Below, one piece after another: positions 1-7,360 of a stretch of DNA of 17,500 nucleotides (within the stretch, counting starts at the first letter, position 1; the number at the start of each line of letters is the position of its first letter). Position numbers and translations under genes: made by a program. The notes beneath the pieces were generated by a model. The model did no database searches and had not been told where the DNA came from. It saw nothing but the letters and a program-made list of their open reading frames with translations. Source of the DNA: an uncultured Atopobiaceae bacterium (GTDB lineage: Bacteria > Actinomycetota > Coriobacteriia > Coriobacteriales > Atopobiaceae); assembly GCA_905235165.1 (NCBI GenBank), contig CAJOKK010000008.1, positions 1-17,500 on the forward strand, given 5' to 3'.

Positions 1-1554
1 CGCGGCGAGCTGGAGGAGGCACTGGCGCTGGTGGAGAAGGGCCTGGTCAAGAATGCCCACAACGTCAAGGCGCGTGGTCTCAAGGCGCTGGTCTTGACCA
101 AGCTTGGTAGGGAGCAGGAGGCGCTTGCCTGGATCGAGAAGAACCTCGAGCTTGACACCTTCGATTACGTCTCACGCTTCGTGCGCTACCTCCTCACGGG
201 TCGCGAGGCCGACGAGCTCGCGTCCATAGCTGAGCGCGCCCGCAACTTCCACGAGACCTATCTGCAGACGGCACGCGACTTCATGGAGGGCGGCCAGTAC
301 GCCGAGGCACTTGAGCTGCTCGAGGCTTGGCAGGCTCCCGCTGAGGGCGGACACCCGCTCATTGCCTACTATCGCGGCTTCTGCCTGGCGAAGCTCGGTC
401 ATGAGGCCGAGGCGCAGGAGGCCTATCAGCTGGCCGAGCGGTGCGACTCGTCCTATTGCTTCCCCAACAAGCTCGAGGACCTGCAGGTGCTCAGCGCCTG
501 CGTGGCCGGCAATTCCAAGGCCGCCAAGGCTCGCTACTATTTGGGCTGCCTCTACTACGACAAGCTGCAGTATGAGAAGGCCATCGAGCTCTGGGAGGAG
601 GCCGAGAGGCTTGACGGCAACTTTGCCACCCTCGAGCGCAACCTCTCGATTGCCTACTACAACAAGTGCGACGATCCCGAGAGGGCGCTGGCTTGCCTGG
701 AGCGTGCCTTTGCCCTCGACACGAGCGACGCACGCGTCTTTCTCGAGCTCGACCAGCTCTATGCCAAGCTTGGCTACGCGCCCAAGCTGCGTCTGGCTAA
801 CTACCGCAACCACTTGGAGCTTGCCGAGCGCCGCGACGACCTCTATACCGAGTACATCACGGTGCTCAACCTCTGCGGGGAGTATGAGGCGGCCCACGCC
901 GCCATCGTTGGGCATAACTTCCAGACCTGGGAGGGTGCCGAGGGCAAGATCAGTGGCCAGTTCAAGGTCTGCCTGCTTGAGCAGGCAAAGGTGGCCTTGG
1001 CCGCGCATGAGGGCGAGCGGGCGGCCGAGCTCATCTCCGAGGCGCTCTCGTATCCCGAGAACCTTGGCGAGGGTCGACTTGAGGGCACGCGCGACAACCA
1101 CCTCTACTATCACCTCGGCCTTGCCTTCGAGCAGTTCGGCCAGCAGGACAAGGCGCGCGAGTGCTTCGAGTTGGCCACGCTTGGCGCCATGGAGCCCGCA
1201 GGCATGATGTACTACTACGACCAGCCTGCCGACATGATCTTCTACCAGGCCCTGGCCTGCCAGAAGCTCGGCCGCCAGAAGGAGGCCAACGCACGCTTCT
1301 ACAAGCTGCTCGACTACGGCGAGCAGCATATCCGTGACGTCTTCAAGATGGACTACTTTGCCGTCTCCATGCCGGATATGTCAGTCTTTGATGCCGACAT
1401 GGATCGCAAGAACGTCGAGCACTGCCACTACCTCATGGGCTTGGGCAAGCTTGGCCTTGGGAGGACGCAGGAGGCTGCCGAAGATTTGGGCAAGGTGCTC
1501 GCCTCCGACCCGAATCACCAAAACGCCGCGATTTACCTGCGCATGGCTGAGTAG
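1..1554 (+). CDS. TPR-repeat protein, C-terminal part of a DUF5107-like protein (5' partial)
   Basis: The reading frame is open from base 1, so the gene starts outside the window; 517 codons plus the stop are visible. The sequence is built of helical tetratricopeptide-type repeats (for example segments containing YYLGCLYYDKLQYEKAIELW, RNLSIAYYNKCDDPERALAC and HYLMGLGKLGLGRTQEAAED), with a typical 'DPNHQNAAIYLRMAE' end. The order of motifs (YYLG, NLSIAYYNK, ELDQLYAKLG, YPENLGEG, YYYDQPADMIFYQ, FKMDYFAVSMPD) matches what I remember of the C-terminal half of DUF5107-domain proteins, whose N-terminal half would lie upstream. Such proteins are often found near glycoside hydrolases and are presumed to act in glycan or sugar metabolism, but no reaction is established. 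No signal peptide or membrane segment is visible in this part. A GTG at 31 is in frame but is internal, not the start. The TPR call is firm; the DUF5107 assignment is from memory of the family. Confidence 0.85.
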   Translation, partial: RGELEEALALVEKGLVKNAHNVKARGLKALVLTKLGREQEALAWIEKNLELDTFDYVSRFVRYLLTGREADELASIAERARNFHETYLQTARDFMEGGQYAEALELLEAWQAPAEGGHPLIAYYRGFCLAKLGHEAEAQEAYQLAERCDSSYCFPNKLEDLQVLSACVAGNSKAAKARYYLGCLYYDKLQYEKAIELWEEAERLDGNFATLERNLSIAYYNKCDDPERALACLERAFALDTSDARVFLELDQLYAKLGYAPKLRLANYRNHLELAERRDDLYTEYITVLNLCGEYEAAHAAIVGHNFQTWEGAEGKISGQFKVCLLEQAKVALAAHEGERAAELISEALSYPENLGEGRLEGTRDNHLYYHLGLAFEQFGQQDKARECFELATLGAMEPAGMMYYYDQPADMIFYQALACQKLGRQKEANARFYKLLDYGEQHIRDVFKMDYFAVSMPDMSVFDADMDRKNVEHCHYLMGLGKLGLGRTQEAAEDLGKVLASDPNHQNAAIYLRMAE

Positions 1555-1555
1555 C

Positions 1556-1610
1556 GCACGGCTGTGCCCGCCCGCTGTTCCCCATGGGGAGAAGAGCGGG
1601 CGGGCCGTGC
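1556..1610 (+). terminator. Large GC-rich hairpin after the TPR gene
   Basis: A perfect 11-bp stem pairs 1566-1576 (GCCCGCCCGCT) with 1595-1605. It has an inner CCCC/GGGG stem in the loop (1580-1583 with 1586-1589) and an outer GCACG/CGTGC stem (1556-1560 with 1606-1610) across a 5-nt bulge. It starts two bases after the TAG stop. No run of T follows directly, so it is either an imperfect intrinsic terminator or a 3'-end stabilising structure. Its position argues that the TPR transcript ends here. Confidence 0.5.
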
Positions 1611-1753
1611 CGGATGCCTCTTCTCGCAAGGCCGATCTTTCAGGCCTGGCCTTGTCCATGGCCAAGAATGTTGCTCTGCCGTGACGGGCTGTTTTTGTAC
1701 ACTAACTGTTCGTGAAGGACCGCTGCAGGTCCGTGTTGAGGGTTGGGAGTCTT

Positions 1754-3832
1754 GTGAACAAGCGCATGTTGCTCATAGTGCGAGAGTTGGCGGAAGGGGA
1801 GAAGCCCCAGACCCTCGCTTCGCTGGCCGAGCGCCACGGCGTGTCCCAACGCACCATCAGAAACGACCTCAACACCATCAATGGCCTTCTCGATGCCCAC
1901 GGCGTGGACCTGATTGCCCTGGGTGCCGAGGGAGCCGTGCTTGTTCCCGAGGGCTTCAAGCAGTCCTCACGCCTGGCAACGCGAGCGGGCATCGGTGCCT
2001 ATCGCCTCTCGAAGCACGAGCGCCAGGTGCTCGTTGCGGCACTTCTCGTGAACGCCGTGCCCTCAACGACGCTTGGCGCCATTGCCTCTGCGCTCGCGGT
2101 CAGCCGCTCCACGATCGTTGCCGACCTCGAGCAGGTCAAGGGCCTCGTTGCCGAAAGCGACCTGCAGGTGGTTTCCCTTTCGGGCAGCGGCCTGTGGGTT
2201 GAGGGCGACGAATACGCCAAGCGCGCCTTTCTGCTCAAGCTTGCTCAGAGGGAGTTTTCAGAGGAGCCGCTGAGCCTCTTTGGCGAGATGGTGGGCATCG
2301 ACTCCGCTGATGCCAATGCCCTGCGCAAGATCATCAACGAGCAGGAGCACGCCTGTGGCCTGTCTCTCAGCGACGAGTCCTTCGAGGGCCTTCGCCGCTA
2401 CCTTGCGATCAGCTCGGGCCGTCGCCGCCAAGGCGTTGAGGCCTCTCCCTCCGAGCAGGAGCACCCTGTGCAGGTGAGCGCCTTCGCCCAGCAGGTCAAT
2501 GCCCATGTTGAGCAGTACGGTCAACTTACGCACTCGGATGCCGAGGCGAGCCGCCTGGCCCAGTTCATGGCTGGCCTGCACTACTTAGAGCGGGGCAACT
2601 TCACGGCCAAGGGCATGCGTATCCAGATGCTCACCCGCACCTTCATTCGCGACGTCTCGGAGGACCTCGGCATCGACCTCAATGCCGACTTCACCCTCTT
2701 TGACATGCTCTCCAACCATCTCGAGTCCATGCTTTCGATTGACGTCAGCACCTTGACTCCCGATGTCGCCGTGCGCCTGCTCGCCGACGGGCATCCCGAG
2801 ATTCGCGCTGCCGTCATGCGTCACCTGTCTGCCTTCGACGGCTATGGCGGCCGGCCCATCGTAGACATGGACGTTGACTTTATCGTCGTGCATGTCTGTG
2901 CCGCGATTGAGCGCCGTCGCAACGGGGGAGAAGGGCTCGTGGTCGCGGTCGTGTGCCATGCGGGCCTTGCCACCTCACGCCTGCTCATGGAGCGCCTGCG
3001 GGGTCGCTTCAGCTTCCGCATTTCCGAGGTCCTCTCGGCGCATGAGGCCGAGAGCCTGTCGCCTGAGCGCGCCGACCTTGTCATCTCGACCGTTCCGCTC
3101 TCGGACTGCCCCATTGAGTACGTCATGGTCTCTCCGATCATGACCGAGGATGACTACGCGCGCGTGGGAAACAAGGTTGAGGCCATTCGAAGTCGTAGCC
3201 TTGCCCCGCAGCGCATGGACAGTGCGGCCCAGCGCATGCTCGATCGCATTGCCGATGGGCTTTGCCAGCTTGTGCCTGACCAGGCTGACGACCTGATGGC
3301 GCTGGTCCGTCGTGAGCTGCGTTCCTATCTTGCCGAGACGGGCGGCGATGCCGAGTCTCTGCGTGCGCCCGACCTGTATGAGCTGCTTGACCCTTCGCAG
3401 ATCGTGCTCGACCTCGACTGCGACAGTTGGCGCGAGGCCATCGCGCTTTCGGCGGCACCCCTGCTGGAGGGGCAGCTCATCACGTCCGACTACGTGGACG
3501 CGATGATAGCCAACACCGAGGAGAACGGCCCCTATTACCTGCTGGCCAAGGGCTTCGCCATGCCCCATGCCGGTATCGGTGAGGGGAGCGTCAAGTTGGG
3601 CATGAGCCTGGCGCGCCTCTCGACACCCGTGGCCTTTGGCAGCGAGGAGCTTGATCCGGTTGAGTTTGTCTGCATTCTCAGCCCCGTTGACCATGACTCC
3701 CACCTCCGGGCCTTCTTCCATCTGATGGCTTTGCTCACCAACACTGACCTTTTGGATCGTCTGCGGGTCGCAAAGACCCCAGCCGAGGTGACGGCCACGA
3801 TTCGCGAGCTCGAGCGCACCCTCGAGGGCTAG
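1754..3832 (+). CDS. MtlR/LicR-type PTS-regulated transcriptional activator (HTH-PRD-PRD-EIIB-EIIA)
   Basis: A 692-aa regulator from GTG 1754, chosen because GGGAG (1745-1749) precedes it; GTG 1712 and ATG 1766 are alternatives. Domain order: N-terminal winged HTH (about residues 21-46, LASLAERHGVSQRTIRNDL), second HTH (about 104-139, ALAVSRSTIVADLEQV), PRD1 (about 186-285), PRD2 (about 290-390), a GatB-like EIIB domain with phosphocysteine-like Cys401 (VVCHAGLATSR), and a C-terminal EIIA domain (about 550-690) with active-site-type His605 (GFAMPHAG). In this family, phosphorylation by HPr and EII components at the PRDs, EIIB and EIIA tunes DNA binding to sugar flux and to the general energy state. 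Histidines are present at the expected second PRD1 position (276) and both PRD2 positions (322, 380), but the first PRD1 position is Tyr216. It stands 120 bp upstream of the gat PTS genes, which it most likely controls. A TACACT at 1698-1703 could be a -10 box, but no good -35 goes with it. Confidence 0.9.
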   Translation: MNKRMLLIVRELAEGEKPQTLASLAERHGVSQRTIRNDLNTINGLLDAHGVDLIALGAEGAVLVPEGFKQSSRLATRAGIGAYRLSKHERQVLVAALLVNAVPSTTLGAIASALAVSRSTIVADLEQVKGLVAESDLQVVSLSGSGLWVEGDEYAKRAFLLKLAQREFSEEPLSLFGEMVGIDSADANALRKIINEQEHACGLSLSDESFEGLRRYLAISSGRRRQGVEASPSEQEHPVQVSAFAQQVNAHVEQYGQLTHSDAEASRLAQFMAGLHYLERGNFTAKGMRIQMLTRTFIRDVSEDLGIDLNADFTLFDMLSNHLESMLSIDVSTLTPDVAVRLLADGHPEIRAAVMRHLSAFDGYGGRPIVDMDVDFIVVHVCAAIERRRNGGEGLVVAVVCHAGLATSRLLMERLRGRFSFRISEVLSAHEAESLSPERADLVISTVPLSDCPIEYVMVSPIMTEDDYARVGNKVEAIRSRSLAPQRMDSAAQRMLDRIADGLCQLVPDQADDLMALVRRELRSYLAETGGDAESLRAPDLYELLDPSQIVLDLDCDSWREAIALSAAPLLEGQLITSDYVDAMIANTEENGPYYLLAKGFAMPHAGIGEGSVKLGMSLARLSTPVAFGSEELDPVEFVCILSPVDHDSHLRAFFHLMALLTNTDLLDRLRVAKTPAEVTATIRELERTLEG

Positions 3833-3952
3833 GTCTTCGGGCTATACAAATCTCTTGCAAAAAGTGGGCAATGCTTCTGACTGTTCAAGCCGCCCAGCTC
3901 TCCCTATCTTTTCAATCAGAAACTTTCGTAGCAACAGGGAGGAGGGCTGTGC
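3833..3952 (+). promoter_or_regulatory. Presumed gat promoter/operator region and leader
   Basis: This is a 120-bp gap between the PRD regulator and gatA, more AT-rich than its flanks. It contains a short inverted repeat TTGC-N9-GCAA (3855-3858 with 3868-3871) that could be part of an activator site. A possible -10 (TATCTT, 3905-3910) has only a weak -35 candidate (TGTTCA, 3882-3887, 17-bp spacer). A strong ribosome binding site GGAGGAGG lies at 3938-3945, 7 nt before the gatA ATG. No terminator-like hairpin follows the regulator, so read-through into gatA is possible. The promoter assignment is an inference from position and weak motif matches. Confidence 0.35.
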
Positions 3953-4417
3953 ATGGTTTGGGAAGAGCTCAAGAAGGAGCTGATCTTTACCGACTTCGAT
4001 GCCAAGACGCCCGACGACATCTTTGAGGTCTTGGGCGGTGAGCTGGTTCACGCCGGCTATGCCAAGGAAAGCTATGTCCAGGCGCTCAAGGATCGCGAGG
4101 AGGAGTTCCCCACGGGCCTTTGCGTCGACGGCTTTGGCGTGGCGATTCCCCACACGCCCGAGGAGCACGTCAACGAGGTGGCTACGGCCATCGCCGCGCT
4201 CAGTCACCCCGTCACCTTCTTGGAGATGGGAACCGACGATCCCGTTGACGTCAGCCTCGTCTTCATGCTCTGCGTCACCGATCCGCAAGCTCATCTCGAG
4301 CAGCTGCAGCAGATCGTGAAGATCATTCAGGACAAAGAGGTGCTCAAGAAGCTGCAGGGTACCTCCGATCAGCAAGCAATCATCGACATCATCAAGGAGA
4401 AGGAGCAAGCGCTATGA
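3953..4417 (+). CDS. gatA: PTS galactitol-type EIIA component
   Basis: A 154-aa cytoplasmic phosphocarrier. It takes phosphate from HPr on a histidine and passes it to EIIB during import of the sugar alcohol. The mannitol/fructose-type EIIA fold is recognised by the active-site motif GVAIPHTPEEHV with His67, and by the downstream DPQAHLEQLQQI stretch with His114 that usually completes the site. The length is normal for stand-alone GatA. The start is fixed by GGAGGAGG 7 nt upstream. The stop overlaps the gatB start by 4 nt (ATGA at 4414-4417), so the two are translationally coupled. Galactitol specificity comes from the context (GatB/GatC/GatD), not from this protein alone. Confidence 0.93.
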   Translation: MVWEELKKELIFTDFDAKTPDDIFEVLGGELVHAGYAKESYVQALKDREEEFPTGLCVDGFGVAIPHTPEEHVNEVATAIAALSHPVTFLEMGTDDPVDVSLVFMLCVTDPQAHLEQLQQIVKIIQDKEVLKKLQGTSDQQAIIDIIKEKEQAL

Positions 4418-4695
4418 AGAAGAAGGTCATCGTTGCCTGTGGCGGAGCCATCGCTACCTCGACGGTCGCGTCGAACGCCATCATGGAGATCGCCAAGAAG
4501 AACGGCATCGACGTCGAGATCTGCCAGTGCCGCATCTCCGAGATTCCCTCGAACCTCGACGGCGCCGACCTCATCGTCCCGACGGGCCGTGTGAAGCGCG
4601 ACTTCGGCGTGCCCACGATTCCCGGCACCCCCTTCATCTCGGGCGTTGGCGTTGACAAGCTCGAGGAGAAGATCGTCTCCGTCCTCTCTGAGTAA
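4414..4695 (+). CDS. gatB: PTS galactitol-type EIIB component
   Basis: A 93-aa cytoplasmic EIIB of the galactitol family. The N-terminal strand and loop MKKKVIVACGGAIATSTVAS carries the phosphocysteine Cys9 followed by the P-loop-like GGAIATST. The protein is a complete single-domain EIIB of usual length. It accepts phosphate from EIIA (gatA) and phosphorylates the hexitol translocated by EIIC. Its ATG overlaps the gatA stop. It resembles the EIIB domain of the upstream regulator in motif (C-x-x-G-x-A-T-S), which fits a common phosphorelay. Confidence 0.93.
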   Translation: MKKKVIVACGGAIATSTVASNAIMEIAKKNGIDVEICQCRISEIPSNLDGADLIVPTGRVKRDFGVPTIPGTPFISGVGVDKLEEKIVSVLSE

Positions 4696-4710
4696 TTTTC
4701 CGCGTTCGTT

Positions 4711-4744
4711 TTGCCGTGTGGTGCCCGTTCGCGTGGCGCGGCAA
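4711..4744 (+). other. Hairpin in the gatB-gatC gap
   Basis: TTGCCG (4711-4716) pairs with CGGCAA (4739-4744), and the stem extends by three further pairs if two G-T wobbles are allowed. It lies in the 69-nt gap between gatB and gatC, just before the purine-rich AAGAAGGGA (4743-4751), the only Shine-Dalgarno candidate for gatC. That candidate is 13 nt from the ATG, longer than usual. The hairpin might modulate gatC translation. The structure is weak and could be incidental. Confidence 0.3.
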
Positions 4745-4764
4745 GAAGGGATTGGTAAGCGAAC

Positions 4765-6129
4765 ATGCTTGAAGCAGGCGCGTTTGTCATCAACTACATT
4801 CTCGACATGGGCCCCAGCGTCATGCTGCCCATCGTTATCACCATCTTGAGCATCGCCCTCGGCGTGAAGCCGGGCAAGGCGATTCGCGCCGGTCTCATGA
4901 TCGGCGTCGGCTTCGTGGGCCTCGGCCTTATCGTCGGCCTCATGAACGAGCAGCTTGGGCCCGCGGCCCAGGCGATGAGCGACCGCTTTGGCCTGTCGCT
5001 GAGCGTCGTTGACATCGGATGGCCGGGCATGTCGCCGATCACCTGGTCGTCGAACATCGCTACCATCGCCATCCCCGTCGCGATCCTGGTGAACATCATC
5101 ATGCTCGTGACCAAGCTCACCCACACGGTGAACATCGACATCTGGAACATCTGGCACATGACCTTTACGGGCGCCGTCGCCTACGCCGTCACGGGCAACT
5201 TTGCCCTCGGTATCCTCGGCGTCGTCATCCATGCCGCCATCTCCTACAAGCTCGGTGACCTCTGGGCCCCGCTCATGGCCGACTACTTCGAGCTTGATGG
5301 CATCACCTCGCCCCACGGCACGAGTGCCTACATGGCTCCCTACGCCTGCTTCGTCGACTGGGTCATCGAGAAGATCCCCGGCATGCGCGACGTGGACTTC
5401 TCGGCCGACAGCCTGGAGGAGAAGGTCGGCGTCCTTGCCGAGCCTGTCGTGATCGGCTTCATCCTCGGCAGCGTCATCGGCTTTCTGGGCGGCTACAACC
5501 TGCAGCAGGCGCTTCCTCTGGGCGTCACCATGTCTGCGGTCATGGTGCTCATGCCCAAGGTGGTCAAGTGCATCATGGAGGGCCTGATGCCGCTTTCCGA
5601 GAAGGCCAAGGTCATCATGAACGAGCGCTTTGACGGCGAGCAGTACTACATCGGCCTCGACCCGGCCATCCTCTTGGGCGATTCCCAGGTCGTCGCCGCG
5701 GGCCTGATCTTCATCCCCCTCACGCTGCTCATCGCCGTGCTGGTGCCGGGCAACCGCGTCCTTCCCTTTGGCGACCTGGCCACCATCGGCTTCTTCATCG
5801 CCATCTCGGTGGCGGTCCACAAGGGCAACCTCTTCCGCACGCTCTTCTCGGGTTCGCTCATCATGTTCGTCACCATCTGGATCGCGAACCAGACCATCCC
5901 CTGGATGACCAAGCTTGCCGAGACCACCGGCTCGCTGGGAGACGCGACGGCCATCGCCGCGCTCGACCAGGGTGGCTGCCCGATTACCTATGTCTACACG
6001 CAGGCGCTGACCTTCGAGAACGTGGCGGGGATGATCGTCATCGCTACCACCTACATCGTTTGCCTGGTCTTTGCGGTCATGCACTCGCGCAAGCGCGCTG
6101 CCGAGCTTTCCGAGATGGACGGCGAGTAG
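4765..6129 (+). CDS. gatC: PTS galactitol-type EIIC permease
   Basis: A 454-aa polytopic membrane protein that moves the hexitol across the membrane for phosphorylation by GatB. It starts with MLEAGAFVINYILDMGPSVM, followed by KPGKAIRAGLMIGVGFVGLGLIVGLM and LGPAAQAM, the characteristic N-terminus of the GatC family. About ten hydrophobic segments are spread along the chain (for example around residues 10-30, 40-60, 100-120, 130-160, 225-250, 300-330, 335-390 and 420-445). The length matches the family. ATG 4765 is the only reasonable start, although its Shine-Dalgarno spacing is poor. The family includes a few other polyol transporters, so galactitol is the best guess, strengthened by the adjacent gatD. 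Confidence 0.93.
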   Translation: MLEAGAFVINYILDMGPSVMLPIVITILSIALGVKPGKAIRAGLMIGVGFVGLGLIVGLMNEQLGPAAQAMSDRFGLSLSVVDIGWPGMSPITWSSNIATIAIPVAILVNIIMLVTKLTHTVNIDIWNIWHMTFTGAVAYAVTGNFALGILGVVIHAAISYKLGDLWAPLMADYFELDGITSPHGTSAYMAPYACFVDWVIEKIPGMRDVDFSADSLEEKVGVLAEPVVIGFILGSVIGFLGGYNLQQALPLGVTMSAVMVLMPKVVKCIMEGLMPLSEKAKVIMNERFDGEQYYIGLDPAILLGDSQVVAAGLIFIPLTLLIAVLVPGNRVLPFGDLATIGFFIAISVAVHKGNLFRTLFSGSLIMFVTIWIANQTIPWMTKLAETTGSLGDATAIAALDQGGCPITYVYTQALTFENVAGMIVIATTYIVCLVFAVMHSRKRAAELSEMDGE

Positions 6130-6147
6130 GCACCAGCAAGCAGTTTC

Positions 6148-6194
6148 TGCCCACAACACGTACGGTCCCTGGCCATCCTGTTGTGGGCATTTTT
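6148..6194 (+). terminator. Intrinsic terminator between gatC and gatD
   Basis: A perfect 11-bp stem pairs TGCCCACAACA (6148-6158) with TGTTGTGGGCA (6179-6189), with a 20-nt loop, directly followed by TTTTT (6190-6194). This is a textbook rho-independent terminator. It lies 18 nt after the gatC stop and 31 nt before gatD, so the transporter genes and the dehydrogenase are separated by a termination point inside one functional cluster. Confidence 0.85.
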
Positions 6195-6225
6195 CTAGCC
6201 ATAAGAAGTTGAGGAGACAAACGAG

Positions 6226-7278
6226 ATGAAGATGAAGGCCGGAGTTGTCTACGCCCGTGACGACCTGCGTTTTGAGGATATCGACAAGCCCAGCCCCAAG
6301 GCTGGCGAGGTGCTGGTGAAGGTGAAGTACACGGGCATCTGCGGCTCTGACGTGCCGCGCGTGAACGGTGATGCCTGCCACTTCTTCCCCAACGTGCTCG
6401 GCCATGAGTTTTCCGGAACGGTCGTCGAGCTGGGTGAGGGCGTGACCAAGCTCGCCGTGGGAGACCGCGTGGCGGGCGTGCCCCTCGTGCCCTGCATGGA
6501 GTGCGAGGACTGCAAGCGCGGCGACTACTCGCTCTGCAAGCACTACAGCTTCATCGGCTCGCGCCAGTTCGGCAGCTTTGCCGAGTATGTTGTGGTGCCC
6601 GAGCGCTGCGCCTTCAAGTTTGCCGACGGCGTGAGCTTTGAGCAGGGCGCCCTCTTTGAGCCGGCGACCGTTGCCCTCCACGGCCTCGAGCGCGTGAACT
6701 ACCAGGGCGGCAAGCGCGTCGCCATCCTGGGCGGCGGCACCATCGGCCTTCTCCTCATGCAGTTCGCCAACATCTATGGTGCTGCCCAGACGGTGGTCTT
6801 CGACATTCAGGACGAGCGCCTCGGCCTGGCCCGCGAGCTGGGTGCCACCGACGGCGTCAACACGCTGGAGGGCGACTTCAAGCAGCGGGCCCTCGAGCTC
6901 ACCGACGGCCGTGGCTTCGACTACGTCTTCGAGACGGCTGGCAGCACCGTGACCATGAAGATGGCCTTCGAGCTGGCCGCTAACAAGGCTGGCATCTGCT
7001 TCGTGGGCACGCCCCATACCGAGCTCAGCTTCACCGTGCCCGAGTGGGAGAACATGAACCGCAAGGAGTTCACTATGACCGGCTCCTGGATGAGCTACAG
7101 CGCGCCCTTCCCCGGCCACGAGTGGGACTGCGTCGCCCACTTCTTCGATACCGGTCAGCTGCGCTATGACGGCCTCATCTATAAGAAGATGCCCCTTTCC
7201 GAGCTCGCACAGGCCTTCGAGCTCTATAAGACACCCGGCGCCGTGAAGGGCAAGATCCTCATCGACAGCGAGCAGTAA
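6226..7278 (+). CDS. gatD: Galactitol-1-phosphate 5-dehydrogenase (zinc MDR family)
   Basis: A 350-aa cytoplasmic medium-chain dehydrogenase that would oxidise galactitol-1-phosphate to tagatose-6-phosphate with NAD+. Catalytic-zinc residues Cys39 (GICGSDVPRV) and His60-Glu61 (LGHEFSG) are present. The structural-zinc cysteines are 90, 93, 96 and 104 (CMECEDCKRGDYSLC), and the Rossmann motif GGGTIG is at 169-174. The segments GSDVPRV, HFFPNVLGHEFSG, YSFIGSRQFGSFAEY and GSWMSYSAPFPGHEW closely parallel E. coli GatD as I recall it, which favours this over a generic sorbitol or threonine dehydrogenase. GAGGAG (6211-6216) lies 9 nt before ATG 6226. The gene follows a strong terminator, so it needs read-through or a promoter in the short 6195-6225 stretch, where none is evident. 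Confidence 0.88.
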   Translation: MKMKAGVVYARDDLRFEDIDKPSPKAGEVLVKVKYTGICGSDVPRVNGDACHFFPNVLGHEFSGTVVELGEGVTKLAVGDRVAGVPLVPCMECEDCKRGDYSLCKHYSFIGSRQFGSFAEYVVVPERCAFKFADGVSFEQGALFEPATVALHGLERVNYQGGKRVAILGGGTIGLLLMQFANIYGAAQTVVFDIQDERLGLARELGATDGVNTLEGDFKQRALELTDGRGFDYVFETAGSTVTMKMAFELAANKAGICFVGTPHTELSFTVPEWENMNRKEFTMTGSWMSYSAPFPGHEWDCVAHFFDTGQLRYDGLIYKKMPLSELAQAFELYKTPGAVKGKILIDSEQ

Positions 7279-7292
7279 GACCTTCCTCCTTT

Positions 7293-7328
7293 GCGCCCGG
7301 CCGTGCGGGGAAACCCGTGGCTGGGCGC
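7293..7328 (+). terminator. Hairpin between gatD and the PfkB kinase gene
   Basis: GCGCCCGGCC (7293-7302) pairs along its full length with GGCTGGGCGC (7319-7328), with one G-T wobble. An inner CGGG/CCCG stem is closed by a GAAA loop (7306-7317). A pyrimidine-rich but interrupted GTCTTCTTTC follows. It may act as a partial terminator or as an RNA-processing/stability element between two genes of one pathway. Confidence 0.5.
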
Positions 7329-7360
7329 GTCTTCTTTCGAACCTAAGCCAAGGAGCAGCC

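Noticed and set aside
1671..1703. Promoter for the PRD regulator (TTGCTC and TACACT)
   Set aside because: The spacing of 21 bp is too long for a standard promoter and the -35 match is weak.
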